40,199 nucleotides of DNA from Flavobacterium foetidum (GCF_004634245.1 NZ_SJTF01000024.1:1-40199), one strand, 5' to 3'. Shown: positions 7,177-15,033, counted from the first letter of the stretch. A program made the numbers and translations. The notes: generated by a model from the sequence alone, not told the origin.

Positions 7177-8682
7177 TTATAAAGTAGAAATTGCTTTCTG
7201 AATTCTAGAGATAGTTTCCTGTTTTCCAATGATTTCTACAATATCAAATAGGTGAGGACCTTTAAGAGCTCCGACTAAACTTAGACGGAAAGGTTGCATT
7301 ACTTTACCCATTCCGATTTCGTTTTTGGTCAACCAATCTTTGACGATTGCTTCAATATTTGCCGAATCAAAACCATCAATATATTCAAGAGTCGAAATCA
7401 ATTCTTGCATCAAAGCTGGAGTTTCTTCTTTCCAGTTTTTGCTTGCTTTTTCGTCATAAGATGTTGGAGCCTGGAAAAAGAAATCGGTTAAATCCCAAAA
7501 ATCAGAAACGAAATTGGCTCTTTCTTTAATCAACGAGACGATTCTTTTAATGTCGTATTTAGAAATATCAATTCCTTTTTCTACCAAAATAGGAGAGAAG
7601 GTCTTCGCTAAATCAGCATCATTTTGTTTTACTAAATATTGGTGATTGAACCATTTGTTTTTCTCTGGATCAAATTTAGCTCCAGCTTTATGAACTCGGT
7701 TTAAGTCAAAAGCTTCAATAAGTTCCTCAAGAGAGAATAATTCTTTATCAGTTCCGTCATTCCATCCTAGTAAAGCAAGGAAGTTTACAACTGCTTCTGG
7801 GAAAAATCCTTTTTCTCTATAACCAGATGAAATGCCTTCTTCAGTTTTCCATTCTAGAGGAAAGACCGGGAATCCCATTTTATCTCCATCTCTTTTTGAT
7901 AATTTACCATTTCCAACTGGTTTTAGAATCAAAGGTAAATGTGCAAATTCAGGAGCTTCCCAACCAAAAGCTTTGTACAATAAAACGTGAAGTGGCATAG
8001 ATGGCAACCATTCTTCACCTCGAATTACATGTGAAGTTTCCATCAAATGATCATCTACGATATTCGCTAAATGGTAAGTCGGCATTCCGTCACTTTTAAA
8101 TAAAACCTTATCATCCAAAAGATTAGTTTCAAATTTAACATCGCCACGAATGATATCTTTCAAATGTAAAGTTTCATCTACCGGAGTTTTAAAACGAATC
8201 ACGTAATGTTCTCCATTGGCAATTCTTTTGGAAACTTCTTCAGCAGAAATTACTAATGATGTATCTAATTTTTCACGATTGTGATGATTGTAAATAAATG
8301 TTTTTCCTTCAGCTTCGTGTTGTTTTCTGTGAGTATCCAATGCTTCTGGAGTATCAAAAGCATAATATGCCCAACCCGAATTAATCAATTGGTCAGCATA
8401 TTGTTGGTATAAATCTTTACGTTCGCTTTGTCTGTACGGACCAAATTTTTCATTTTTTCCAACAGTTTCTTCAGGAGCAATTCCTAACCATTCTAGTGCT
8501 TCCATAATATAAGCTTCGGCTCCAGGAACAAAACGAGTCTGATCTGTATCTTCAATTCTTAGATAAAAAACACCATTATTTTTTTTGGCAAATAAATAAT
8601 TAAATAGGGCAGTACGAACTCCGCCGATATGTAATGGTCCTGTTGGACTTGGTGCAAAACGCACACGAACTTGCTTTGACAT
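7177..8682 (-). CDS. gltX: Glutamyl-tRNA synthetase
   Basis: Class I synthetase charging tRNA-Glu, 501 residues from the ATG at 8682. The HIGH region is RFAPSPTGPLHIGG near the N-terminus, followed by FYLRIEDTDQTR. The KMSKS-type loop is KLSKRDGDKMG in the middle of the protein, and the C-terminal helical anticodon-binding domain ends the chain. The frame is open to an ATG at 8703, but the promoter -7 box occupies 8701-8708. An mRNA from it cannot include that codon, so MSKQVRVRFAPS is the start. It is a distinct gene from glnS, so the organism charges Gln directly. Confidence 0.96.
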   Translation of the reverse strand: MSKQVRVRFAPSPTGPLHIGGVRTALFNYLFAKKNNGVFYLRIEDTDQTRFVPGAEAYIMEALEWLGIAPEETVGKNEKFGPYRQSERKDLYQQYADQLINSGWAYYAFDTPEALDTHRKQHEAEGKTFIYNHHNREKLDTSLVISAEEVSKRIANGEHYVIRFKTPVDETLHLKDIIRGDVKFETNLLDDKVLFKSDGMPTYHLANIVDDHLMETSHVIRGEEWLPSMPLHVLLYKAFGWEAPEFAHLPLILKPVGNGKLSKRDGDKMGFPVFPLEWKTEEGISSGYREKGFFPEAVVNFLALLGWNDGTDKELFSLEELIEAFDLNRVHKAGAKFDPEKNKWFNHQYLVKQNDADLAKTFSPILVEKGIDISKYDIKRIVSLIKERANFVSDFWDLTDFFFQAPTSYDEKASKNWKEETPALMQELISTLEYIDGFDSANIEAIVKDWLTKNEIGMGKVMQPFRLSLVGALKGPHLFDIVEIIGKQETISRIQKAISTL

Positions 8683-8700
8683 TTGTTTTAAATTTTGTGA

Positions 8701-8728
8701 CAAAGATACAACTTTAGATAAATCCCAA
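8701..8728 (-). promoter_or_regulatory. Promoter of gltX
   Basis: On the minus strand a -33 TTG (8728 to 8726) precedes the -7 box TATCTTTG (8708 to 8701) by 17 bases. The ATG at 8682 is 18 bases downstream, after an A-rich leader. Confidence 0.7.
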
Positions 8729-8734
8729 TTTTTA

Positions 8735-8779
8735 AAATTCCAAATTCCAAACGCAGTGAATACTTGGAATTTGGAATTT
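8735..8779. repeat. 16-bp perfect inverted repeat between divergent genes
   Basis: AAATTCCAAATTCCAA (8735-8750) is the exact reverse complement of 8764-8779, with a 13-base loop. A further TTGGAATTT copy follows at 8787-8795. It lies upstream of the gltX promoter and of the DUF4175 gene. Confidence 0.75.
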
Positions 8780-8845
8780 AATTTTTTGGAATTTGAATCT
8801 TTATAATTACTACTTTTATAGGTTATAATTTAAAGAGATTTTATT

Positions 8846-11800
8846 TTGAAAACTTCATCAGCTATATACCAGAAATTAGAGGCTTTTATTAGAAAATATT
8901 ATATGAATGAATTGATAAAGGGAGGACTTCTTTTTATCGGATTCGGTTTATTATATTTCTTGTTTACGCTCTTTGTGGAATATTTTCTTTGGCTAAAACC
9001 TCTAGGAAGAACATTTTTATTCTGGTTGTTTGTAGGCGTTGAAGTATTTCTGCTTTTTAGATTTATATTATTTCCTGTTTTTAAGCTGTTCAAACTCCAA
9101 AAAGGAATAGATTACAATCAGGCTTCGGCTATTATTGGAAATCATTTTACAGAAGTAAGCGATAAGCTGACCAACTTTTTACAGCTTTCTTCAAACGGAT
9201 ATTCTGGTGAAAGTTCAGAGTTAATGCTTGCTTCTATCGAGCAAAAAGCAAATTCTCTACAACCAATTCCTTTTGGAAATGCAATCAATTTTAAGACAAA
9301 CAAGAAATATTTGCCCTTAGCACTTATCCCGATTTTGCTTTTTGCAGTGTTTTATATTTCTGGAAATAGCAATGTAATTTCACAAAGTTTGAATAGGGTT
9401 GTCAATTTCAATTCGGCTTTTTTGCCTCCAGCTCCTTTTCGATTTGTTGTTTTAAATCCAAATCTGCAGACAGAACAGAATAAAGATTTTGTGGTAAAAA
9501 TGGAATCTGTTGGAAACGTTGTTCCGGAAAATGTGATGATTCACATTGGCAGTGAAAGTTATTTTATGGAATCTTCTCAACCCGGAACGTTCGAGTTTAG
9601 AATAGAAAAACCAGTTGAAAATGTTTCCTTTTCTTTTGAAGGAAATTCAGTTGTTTCAGATGAGTATGAGTTAAAAGTAATCACTGTTCCTTCAATAGCT
9701 GACTTCGAAATCGTACTAAATTTTCCCGCTTATCTTAAAAAGAAAAGTGAAATTATTCAAGGAACTGGGAATGCGATTGTGCCAGAAGGAACCACAATAA
9801 CTTGGAAAATGAACACTAAGTCTACAGACGAAATTGTATGGAAACAGGATAATAGTATTTCTAGATTTTCTAAGAATGAAAATGACTTTAAATTAGCTAA
9901 ATTAATAACTCAAAATACAGAATATCAAATTCTTACTTCAAATAATAAGGTAAAAAACTATGAAAAATTAGATTACCAGCTTTCTGTAATCAAAGACCAG
10001 TTTCCGACGATAAATGTTGGTCCTGCGCCAGACAGTTTGAAGCTAGATAAGAATTATATTCTAGGAAGATTAGGAGATGATTATGGTATTTCTAAATTAC
10101 AGATTGTTTACTATGAACGAAATAAACCACAAACCGCTAAGCGTGGAAACATTCCTGTAAAGTCTGGAGTATTCGATCAGTTTGTTTTTAATTTTCCAAG
10201 CAATCTTCCCGTTCAAGAAGGAGTATCTTATGAGTATTATTTTGAAGTTTTTGATAATGATGCACCACACAATTTCAAGAGTACAAAGTCTACAGTTTTC
10301 TCAGATCGAATTGCTACTACAGATGAAGTTCAAGATTTAGAATTACAGCAACAGAACAATAACATCAATAGTTTATCGAAGTCTTTAAAGAATCAGACAA
10401 AGCAGATTTCTGAAATGGAGAAGCTTCAAAACAGCGGAAAAGAAAAAGACAATTTAGAATTTAAAGACCAGCAAAAGATTAATGATTTCATTAAACGCCA
10501 AAAGCAGCAGGACGAAATGATGAAACAATTTGCAGAAAAAATGAATCAGAATTTAGATAAGTTTAAGTCTGATAAAAAAGATAAAACAGCTGAAGATCTT
10601 CAAAAACGTTTAGATAATGCAGAAAAAGATTTAGATAAAAATCAGAAATTGTTAGATGAATTAAAGAATCTAAATGACAAATTAAACAGTGAAGATTTGT
10701 TTGATAAGATGGAAAAGTTCAAGCAAATCAGTAAAAACCAATCTCGTAATTTAGAACAATTGGTTGAATTGACCAAACGTTTCTACGTAGAAAAAAAAGC
10801 AGAGCAGATTGGTGAAAAGCTTAATAAACTATCAGAACAACAGGAACAATTATCAAATAAGGATAAAGAAAATACGAAAGATAAGCAGGATGAAATCAAT
10901 AAATCTTTTGATAAAATTAAAGAAGATTTAAAGGATTTGAAAGAAGAAAATAAGAGTTTAAAATCACCATTGGATATTCCTTCTGATGCTTCAAAAGAGA
11001 AAGATGTAGATAATGATCTTCAAAAAGCTTCTGAAGAGTTGAGTAAAAAGAATACAGATACTGCTAAACAAAAACAAAAGAGCGCTTCTAAGAAAATGAA
11101 GAATATAGCACAGCAGATGCAGGCCGGAATGGAAGGTGGCGAACAAGAACAAATGGAGGAAGATGTGGCGATGCTTCGTCAGATATTAGACAACCTTTTG
11201 GCATACTCGCTATCGCAGGAAGATGTAATGAAACAGTTTAAATCGATGAAACTCGGTTCTTCAACGTTCACTAAAAACATTAAGATACAACAGAATTTAA
11301 AACAACAGTTTAGACATGTCGATGATAGTTTGTTTGCTTTGTCGCTTCGTAATCCAAAGGTTGCAGAAGATGTGACAAAAGAAATAGGAAACGTACAATA
11401 CAGTATGGATAAAGCTATAGAAACCTTAACCGATGTACAGATTCCAAAAGGCGTTTCGCATCAGCAATACGCGGTATCATCTGCAAATAAGCTAGCAGAT
11501 TTTTTAAGTGATTTATTAAACAATATGCAGATGTCTATGTCTAAACCAGGAGCAGGGAAACCAAAACCAGGAAGTGGTCAAGGAATGCAATTGCCAGATA
11601 TTATTCAGAAGCAAAAAGGCCTAGCGGATAAAATGAAAGACGGAATGAAATCTGGCAACAAACCGGGAGAAGGACAACAAGGTAAGGATGGTTCTGGTAA
11701 GCAAGGACAAAATCAAGGTAAGGGAGAAGGCAAGGAAGGACAAGGTAAAGACGGTAAAGGAAAAAGTGGACAAGGAAGTCAGGGTCAAAGTAAAGGTAGT

Positions 11801-12235
11801 GAAGGTAAAGACGGTGAAGATGGTGAAGGAGATGCTGAAGCCATTATGGAGATTTACAAGGAACAAGTTAAGCTTCGTGAAGCACTACAAAAAGAATTAG
11901 CGAAGAAAGGTTTGGATGCTCAAGGCAGATCTATTATTGACCAGATGAAACAATCTGAGAAGCAGATTTTGAATAAAGGTTTTAAAAATGAAAACCTACA
12001 ACGCATTCTAAACATCCAACAAGAATTGTGGAAATTAAATAATGCAGTTCAACAACAAGGTCAGGATACACAAAGACAATCTGAAACTAATAAGGCAGAA
12101 TTTACGAATCGTTCGAATGCTTTACCAAGTTCACTATTGGAATATTTAAACAGTGTGGAGATATTAAACAGACAATCACTACCTTTGCGCTCGAATTTTA
12201 ATCAAAAAGTTCAAGAATACTTTAATACAAAATGA
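8846..12235 (+). CDS. DUF4175 family membrane protein with long coiled coil
   Basis: 1129 residues if it starts at the TTG at 8846; the first ATG is 19 codons later (MNELIKGG). The TTG start is favoured because the KTSSAIYQKLEAFIRKYY stretch before that ATG looks like genuine conserved N-terminus. Hydrophobic helices lie near residues 24-50, 57-80 and 155-172, followed by a beta-rich extracytoplasmic part (about 190-490). A long Lys/Glu/Gln-rich coiled coil follows (about 490-770). A Gly/Lys/Gln low-complexity stretch lies near 905-1000, then a helical end. The family is typical of Bacteroidota and has no established function. Its stop overlaps the ybeY start (ATGA), so the two are translationally coupled. 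Confidence 0.85.
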   Translation: MKTSSAIYQKLEAFIRKYYMNELIKGGLLFIGFGLLYFLFTLFVEYFLWLKPLGRTFLFWLFVGVEVFLLFRFILFPVFKLFKLQKGIDYNQASAIIGNHFTEVSDKLTNFLQLSSNGYSGESSELMLASIEQKANSLQPIPFGNAINFKTNKKYLPLALIPILLFAVFYISGNSNVISQSLNRVVNFNSAFLPPAPFRFVVLNPNLQTEQNKDFVVKMESVGNVVPENVMIHIGSESYFMESSQPGTFEFRIEKPVENVSFSFEGNSVVSDEYELKVITVPSIADFEIVLNFPAYLKKKSEIIQGTGNAIVPEGTTITWKMNTKSTDEIVWKQDNSISRFSKNENDFKLAKLITQNTEYQILTSNNKVKNYEKLDYQLSVIKDQFPTINVGPAPDSLKLDKNYILGRLGDDYGISKLQIVYYERNKPQTAKRGNIPVKSGVFDQFVFNFPSNLPVQEGVSYEYYFEVFDNDAPHNFKSTKSTVFSDRIATTDEVQDLELQQQNNNINSLSKSLKNQTKQISEMEKLQNSGKEKDNLEFKDQQKINDFIKRQKQQDEMMKQFAEKMNQNLDKFKSDKKDKTAEDLQKRLDNAEKDLDKNQKLLDELKNLNDKLNSEDLFDKMEKFKQISKNQSRNLEQLVELTKRFYVEKKAEQIGEKLNKLSEQQEQLSNKDKENTKDKQDEINKSFDKIKEDLKDLKEENKSLKSPLDIPSDASKEKDVDNDLQKASEELSKKNTDTAKQKQKSASKKMKNIAQQMQAGMEGGEQEQMEEDVAMLRQILDNLLAYSLSQEDVMKQFKSMKLGSSTFTKNIKIQQNLKQQFRHVDDSLFALSLRNPKVAEDVTKEIGNVQYSMDKAIETLTDVQIPKGVSHQQYAVSSANKLADFLSDLLNNMQMSMSKPGAGKPKPGSGQGMQLPDIIQKQKGLADKMKDGMKSGNKPGEGQQGKDGSGKQGQNQGKGEGKEGQGKDGKGKSGQGSQGQSKGSEGKDGEDGEGDAEAIMEIYKEQVKLREALQKELAKKGLDAQGRSIIDQMKQSEKQILNKGFKNENLQRILNIQQELWKLNNAVQQQGQDTQRQSETNKAEFTNRSNALPSSLLEYLNSVEILNRQSLPLRSNFNQKVQEYFNTK

Positions 12236-12651
12236 TAAATTTTAATTACGAAACAGATTTTACTCTAGGAGATGAGCAGGCTTTTAGTGACTGGTTAAGT
12301 GCTGTAATTGTTTCTGAAGGAAAGAATGAAGGGGAGATAAATTACATATTCTGCGACGATGAATATCTTCATAAGATTAATGTAGAATATTTAGACCACG
12401 ACACTTTAACAGATATTATTAGCTTTGATTATACTGTTGGTAACGAGTTGAATGGAGATATTTTTGTTTCTGTAGAACGAGTTGCAGACAATGCAAAAGA
12501 CTTTAATGTTTCATTTGCAGAAGAACTTAAAAGAGTATTATCTCATGGGATACTTCATTACTGTGGATACAAGGATAAGACAGATGAAGATGCTCAATTA
12601 ATGAGAGCAAAAGAAGAAGAGAAGATGAAGATGTTTCACGTGGAACAGTAA
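12232..12651 (+). CDS. ybeY: Endoribonuclease YbeY, rRNA maturation
   Basis: 139 residues. YbeY is a metal-dependent single-strand endoribonuclease acting in 16S rRNA 3' processing and ribosome quality control. The metal site is visible as SHGILHYCGYKDKTDEDA near residue 103. It corresponds to HGxLHLxGxDH, but the third ligand position is Asp instead of His. FDYTVGNELNGDIFVSVERV is the usual segment ahead of it. It overlaps DUF4175 by 4 bases. Its last six codons (MFHVEQ) lie within the first parS-like palindrome (12632-12647), so the C-terminus is partly dictated by that site. Confidence 0.93.
   Translation: MINFNYETDFTLGDEQAFSDWLSAVIVSEGKNEGEINYIFCDDEYLHKINVEYLDHDTLTDIISFDYTVGNELNGDIFVSVERVADNAKDFNVSFAEELKRVLSHGILHYCGYKDKTDEDAQLMRAKEEEKMKMFHVEQ
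12632..12647. promoter_or_regulatory. parS-like site 1 (in ybeY 3' end)
   Basis: TGTTTCACGTGGAACA, differing by one base from the ParB consensus TGTTTCACGTGAAACA. It lies inside the last codons of ybeY. Confidence 0.75.
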
Positions 12652-12671
12652 TTAAATCTCGTTTATAGATA

Positions 12672-12687
12672 TGTTTCACGTGAAACG
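12672..12687. promoter_or_regulatory. parS-like site 2
   Basis: TGTTTCACGTGAAACG, 15 of 16 bases identical to the classical parS consensus. It lies 40 bases after site 1. Confidence 0.8.
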
Positions 12688-12709
12688 TTTTAAAACTAAC
12701 TTTTCACAA

Positions 12710-12725
12710 CGTTCCACGTGAAACA
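12710..12725. promoter_or_regulatory. parS-like site 3
   Basis: CGTTCCACGTGAAACA, with the core GTTYCACGTGRAAC intact. It lies 38 bases after site 2. Confidence 0.75.
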
Positions 12726-12753
12726 TATATAAAGATTAAAGCAAGCATAATAA

Positions 12754-12769
12754 CGTTCCACGTGGAACG
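12754..12769. promoter_or_regulatory. parS-like site 4
   Basis: CGTTCCACGTGGAACG, a perfect 16-bp palindrome with the same core. It lies 44 bases after site 3. Confidence 0.75.
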
Positions 12770-12800
12770 ATTTATTATTTTAGTTTTTAAGTAAACATGA

Positions 12801-12816
12801 TGTTTCACGTGGAACA
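12801..12816. promoter_or_regulatory. parS-like site 5
   Basis: TGTTTCACGTGGAACA, identical to site 1. It lies 47 bases after site 4. Confidence 0.75.
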
Positions 12817-12862
12817 TGTTTTTGATTCTGTTGAAAGTTCTAGTTTGAATGAATTTTTTAAT

Positions 12863-12878
12863 CGTTCCACGTGGAACG
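12863..12878. promoter_or_regulatory. parS-like site 6
   Basis: CGTTCCACGTGGAACG, identical to site 4. It lies 62 bases after site 5. Confidence 0.75.
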
Positions 12879-12898
12879 TTTAATTTGATTTCGATATT

Positions 12899-12940
12899 GA
12901 AGATTCTGATTTGAAGATTCTGATTTGAAGATTCTGATTT
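12899..12940 (+). repeat. Three tandem copies of a 14-bp unit
   Basis: GAAGATTCTGATTT is repeated three times without change between parS-like sites 6 and 7. A region of CTTGAA/CCTGAAAC micro-repeats follows to about 12971. The similar AAACCTGAAACCTGAAACC lies upstream of glnS. Confidence 0.9.
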
Positions 12941-12988
12941 GAACTTGAAGCTTCAAACCTGAAACTTGAAACAAAAAAAAAGAATACC

Positions 12989-13004
12989 TGTTCCACGTGG
13001 AACA
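12989..13004. promoter_or_regulatory. parS-like site 7
   Basis: TGTTCCACGTGGAACA, a perfect palindrome that keeps the outer T/A pair. It lies 126 bases after site 6 and is the last of the cluster before mnmG. Confidence 0.75.
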
Positions 13005-13027
13005 AGAAAATATAAATGTAATTCTAG

Positions 13028-13045
13028 AAACCGCGTTAGCGGTTT
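13028..13045 (+). terminator. Terminator-like hairpin just ahead of mnmG
   Basis: AAACCGC (13028-13034) pairs with GCGGTTT (13039-13045) across the loop GTTA, with a five-T run from 13043. It ends 20 bases before the mnmG ATG. It could stop transcription coming through the parS cluster or act as a leader attenuator. Confidence 0.55.
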
Positions 13046-13065
13046 TTGGAGAATAATAAAACAAA

Positions 13066-14937
13066 ATGTTTTTAGAAGAATACGATGTTATTGTGGTTGG
13101 TGCCGGCCATGCAGGTTCTGAAGCTGCAGCTGCGGCTGCAAATTTGGGATCGAAAACTTTATTGGTAACAATGAGTTTGCAAAACATAGCACAAATGTCT
13201 TGTAATCCTGCGATGGGTGGAATTGCAAAAGGACAGATTGTTCGTGAGATTGATGCGCTTGGCGGATATTCGGGAATTGTTTCAGATCGAACTGCAATTC
13301 AGTTCAAGATGTTGAATAAATCGAAAGGACCTGCAATGTGGTCGCCGAGAGTTCAAAGCGATAGAATGCGTTTTGCAGAAGAATGGAGAATGATGTTGGA
13401 AGCGACTCCAAATCTTGATTTTTATCAAGAGATGGTAAAAGGGTTGATAATCGAAGATGGAAAGATAAAAGGAATTAGAACTTCGCTTGGTGTAGAAATC
13501 AAAGCGAAGTCTGTTGTTTTGACAAACGGTACTTTTTTGAATGGTTTGATTCATATTGGAGAAAAACAATTCGGAGGTGGTAGAGCAGGAGAAAGTGCTG
13601 CAACCGGAATTACCGAAGATTTGATTAAAGCAGGTTTTGAAGCTGGAAGAATGAAGACAGGAACGCCACCTCGAGTAGACGGACGTTCTTTGGATTATTC
13701 TAAAATGAACGAAGAAAAAGGAGATGCAAAGCCAGCTAAGTTTTCATATTCAGATGTGACTTCTCCTTTAATGCATCAGCGTTCTTGTTACATGACGTAC
13801 ACGTCTTTGAATGTTCACGATATTTTGAGAGAAGGTTTTGATCGTTCACCAATGTTCAACGGAAGAATCAAAAGTTTAGGACCAAGGTATTGTCCGTCGA
13901 TTGAAGATAAGATTAATCGTTTTGCTGATAAAGAACGTCATCAATTATTTGTGGAGCCAGAAGGATGGAATACCTGTGAAGTGTATGTAAACGGATTTTC
14001 AACTTCACTTCCAGAGGATATTCAATTCAAAGCGCTTCGTTCGGTAGCAGGTTTTGAAAATGTAAAATTCTTTAGACCTGGTTATGCAATCGAATATGAT
14101 TTCTTTCCGCCGACACAATTGAAGCATACTTTAGAAACAAAGTTGGTTGAAGGTTTATATTTTGCCGGACAGATTAACGGAACAACCGGATATGAAGAAG
14201 CAGCATCTCAAGGTTTGATAGCTGGAATCAATGCGCATTTAAAAGTGCATGAAAAAGATCCGTTGATTCTAAAACGTGACGAAGCGTATATCGGAGTTTT
14301 GATTGATGATTTGATTACGAAAGGAACAGAAGAACCATATCGTATGTTTACCTCCAGAGCAGAATACAGAACTTTGCTTCGCCAGGACAATGCCGATTTT
14401 AGATTAACGCCAATGTCATACGAAATTGGTTTAGCTTCTGAAGATCGTTTACGAAGAATGGAAAAGAAATTGAACGAATCTGAAAAGATGGTTCAGTTCT
14501 TCAAAGAAACTAGTGTAAGCGTTGCAGAAACCAATCCGATTTTGGAAGCAAAAGAATCTGCTCCGATTTCGCAAGGAGATAAAATGTTCAAGATTTTTTC
14601 TCGTCCTCAAATTGAATTGGAAGATATGCTGAAATTTGAAAAGGTCGAAAAGTATATTGAAGAAAATGATTTGGATGAAGAAATTGTAGAGCAAGCCGTA
14701 ATTCAGGTAAAATATTCTGGATATATCGAAAAGGAAAGAAATAATGCAGATAAATTAAATCGTTTGGAAGAAGTAAAAATTCCAGACAATTTCGATTATA
14801 ATAAAATCAAATCAATGTCTATTGAAGCAAAACAGAAATTAAGCAAGATTCGTCCTGTAACCATTTCTCAAGCTTCGAGAATTAGCGGCGTATCACCAAG
14901 TGATATTTCCGTACTTTTGATTTACATGGGAAGATAG
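13066..14937 (+). CDS. mnmG: tRNA uridine 5-carboxymethylaminomethyl modification enzyme MnmG (GidA)
   Basis: FAD-dependent partner of MnmE that installs the (carboxymethyl)aminomethyl group on U34 of tRNAs. The 623-residue length is normal. The N-terminal dinucleotide-binding motif is VVGAGHAGSEAA (about residues 11-22). MSCNPAMGGIAKGQ, GGGRAGESAATG and FAGQINGTTGYEEAA are MnmG signatures. The C-terminal helical MnmE-binding region ends with ISQASRISGVSPSDISVLLI. In many bacteria this gene sits beside oriC and parAB. Here it has a parS-like cluster upstream and another site downstream, but no gidB, parA or parB. Transcription probably starts in the parS region; I see no clear TAnnTTTG there. 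Confidence 0.97.
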   Translation: MFLEEYDVIVVGAGHAGSEAAAAAANLGSKTLLVTMSLQNIAQMSCNPAMGGIAKGQIVREIDALGGYSGIVSDRTAIQFKMLNKSKGPAMWSPRVQSDRMRFAEEWRMMLEATPNLDFYQEMVKGLIIEDGKIKGIRTSLGVEIKAKSVVLTNGTFLNGLIHIGEKQFGGGRAGESAATGITEDLIKAGFEAGRMKTGTPPRVDGRSLDYSKMNEEKGDAKPAKFSYSDVTSPLMHQRSCYMTYTSLNVHDILREGFDRSPMFNGRIKSLGPRYCPSIEDKINRFADKERHQLFVEPEGWNTCEVYVNGFSTSLPEDIQFKALRSVAGFENVKFFRPGYAIEYDFFPPTQLKHTLETKLVEGLYFAGQINGTTGYEEAASQGLIAGINAHLKVHEKDPLILKRDEAYIGVLIDDLITKGTEEPYRMFTSRAEYRTLLRQDNADFRLTPMSYEIGLASEDRLRRMEKKLNESEKMVQFFKETSVSVAETNPILEAKESAPISQGDKMFKIFSRPQIELEDMLKFEKVEKYIEENDLDEEIVEQAVIQVKYSGYIEKERNNADKLNRLEEVKIPDNFDYNKIKSMSIEAKQKLSKIRPVTISQASRISGVSPSDISVLLIYMGR

Positions 14938-14942
14938 ATTTG

Positions 14943-15011
14943 TAGTAATCAGTGTTCAGTTTTTTAGTTGAAAGTTATACTGAACACTTTAAAACTGAAC
15001 ACTGATTACTA
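14943..15011. terminator. 21-bp perfect inverted repeat after mnmG
   Basis: 14943-14963 (TAGTAATCAGTGTTCAGTTTT, quoted as TAGTAATCAGTG then TTCAGTTTT) is the exact reverse complement of 14991-15011. The 27-base loop contains a further ACTGAACACT copy (14979-14988), so an alternative shorter hairpin can form. It probably terminates mnmG transcription and could also be a copy of an intergenic repeat family. Confidence 0.7.
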
Positions 15012-15017
15012 AAACAA

Positions 15018-15033
15018 TGTTCCACGTGAAACG
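15018..15033. promoter_or_regulatory. parS-like site 8, downstream of mnmG
   Basis: TGTTCCACGTGAAACG with the invariant core, about 2.0 kb from site 7. It immediately follows the 21-bp inverted repeat and lies upstream of the broken acetyltransferase gene. Confidence 0.7.

Noticed and set aside
8683..8703. gltX start at 8703
   Set aside because: The promoter -7 box covers this codon, and family conservation begins at MSKQVRVRFAPS.
12632..13004. CRISPR array
   Set aside because: The repeated unit is a 16-bp palindrome with short, unequal and unrelated spacers, no leader and no cas genes; it matches parS instead.
12632..13004. Replication origin oriC with DnaA boxes
   Set aside because: I see no cluster of TTATNCACA boxes, and dnaA is not in the window; the signal is limited to the CACGTG palindromes.
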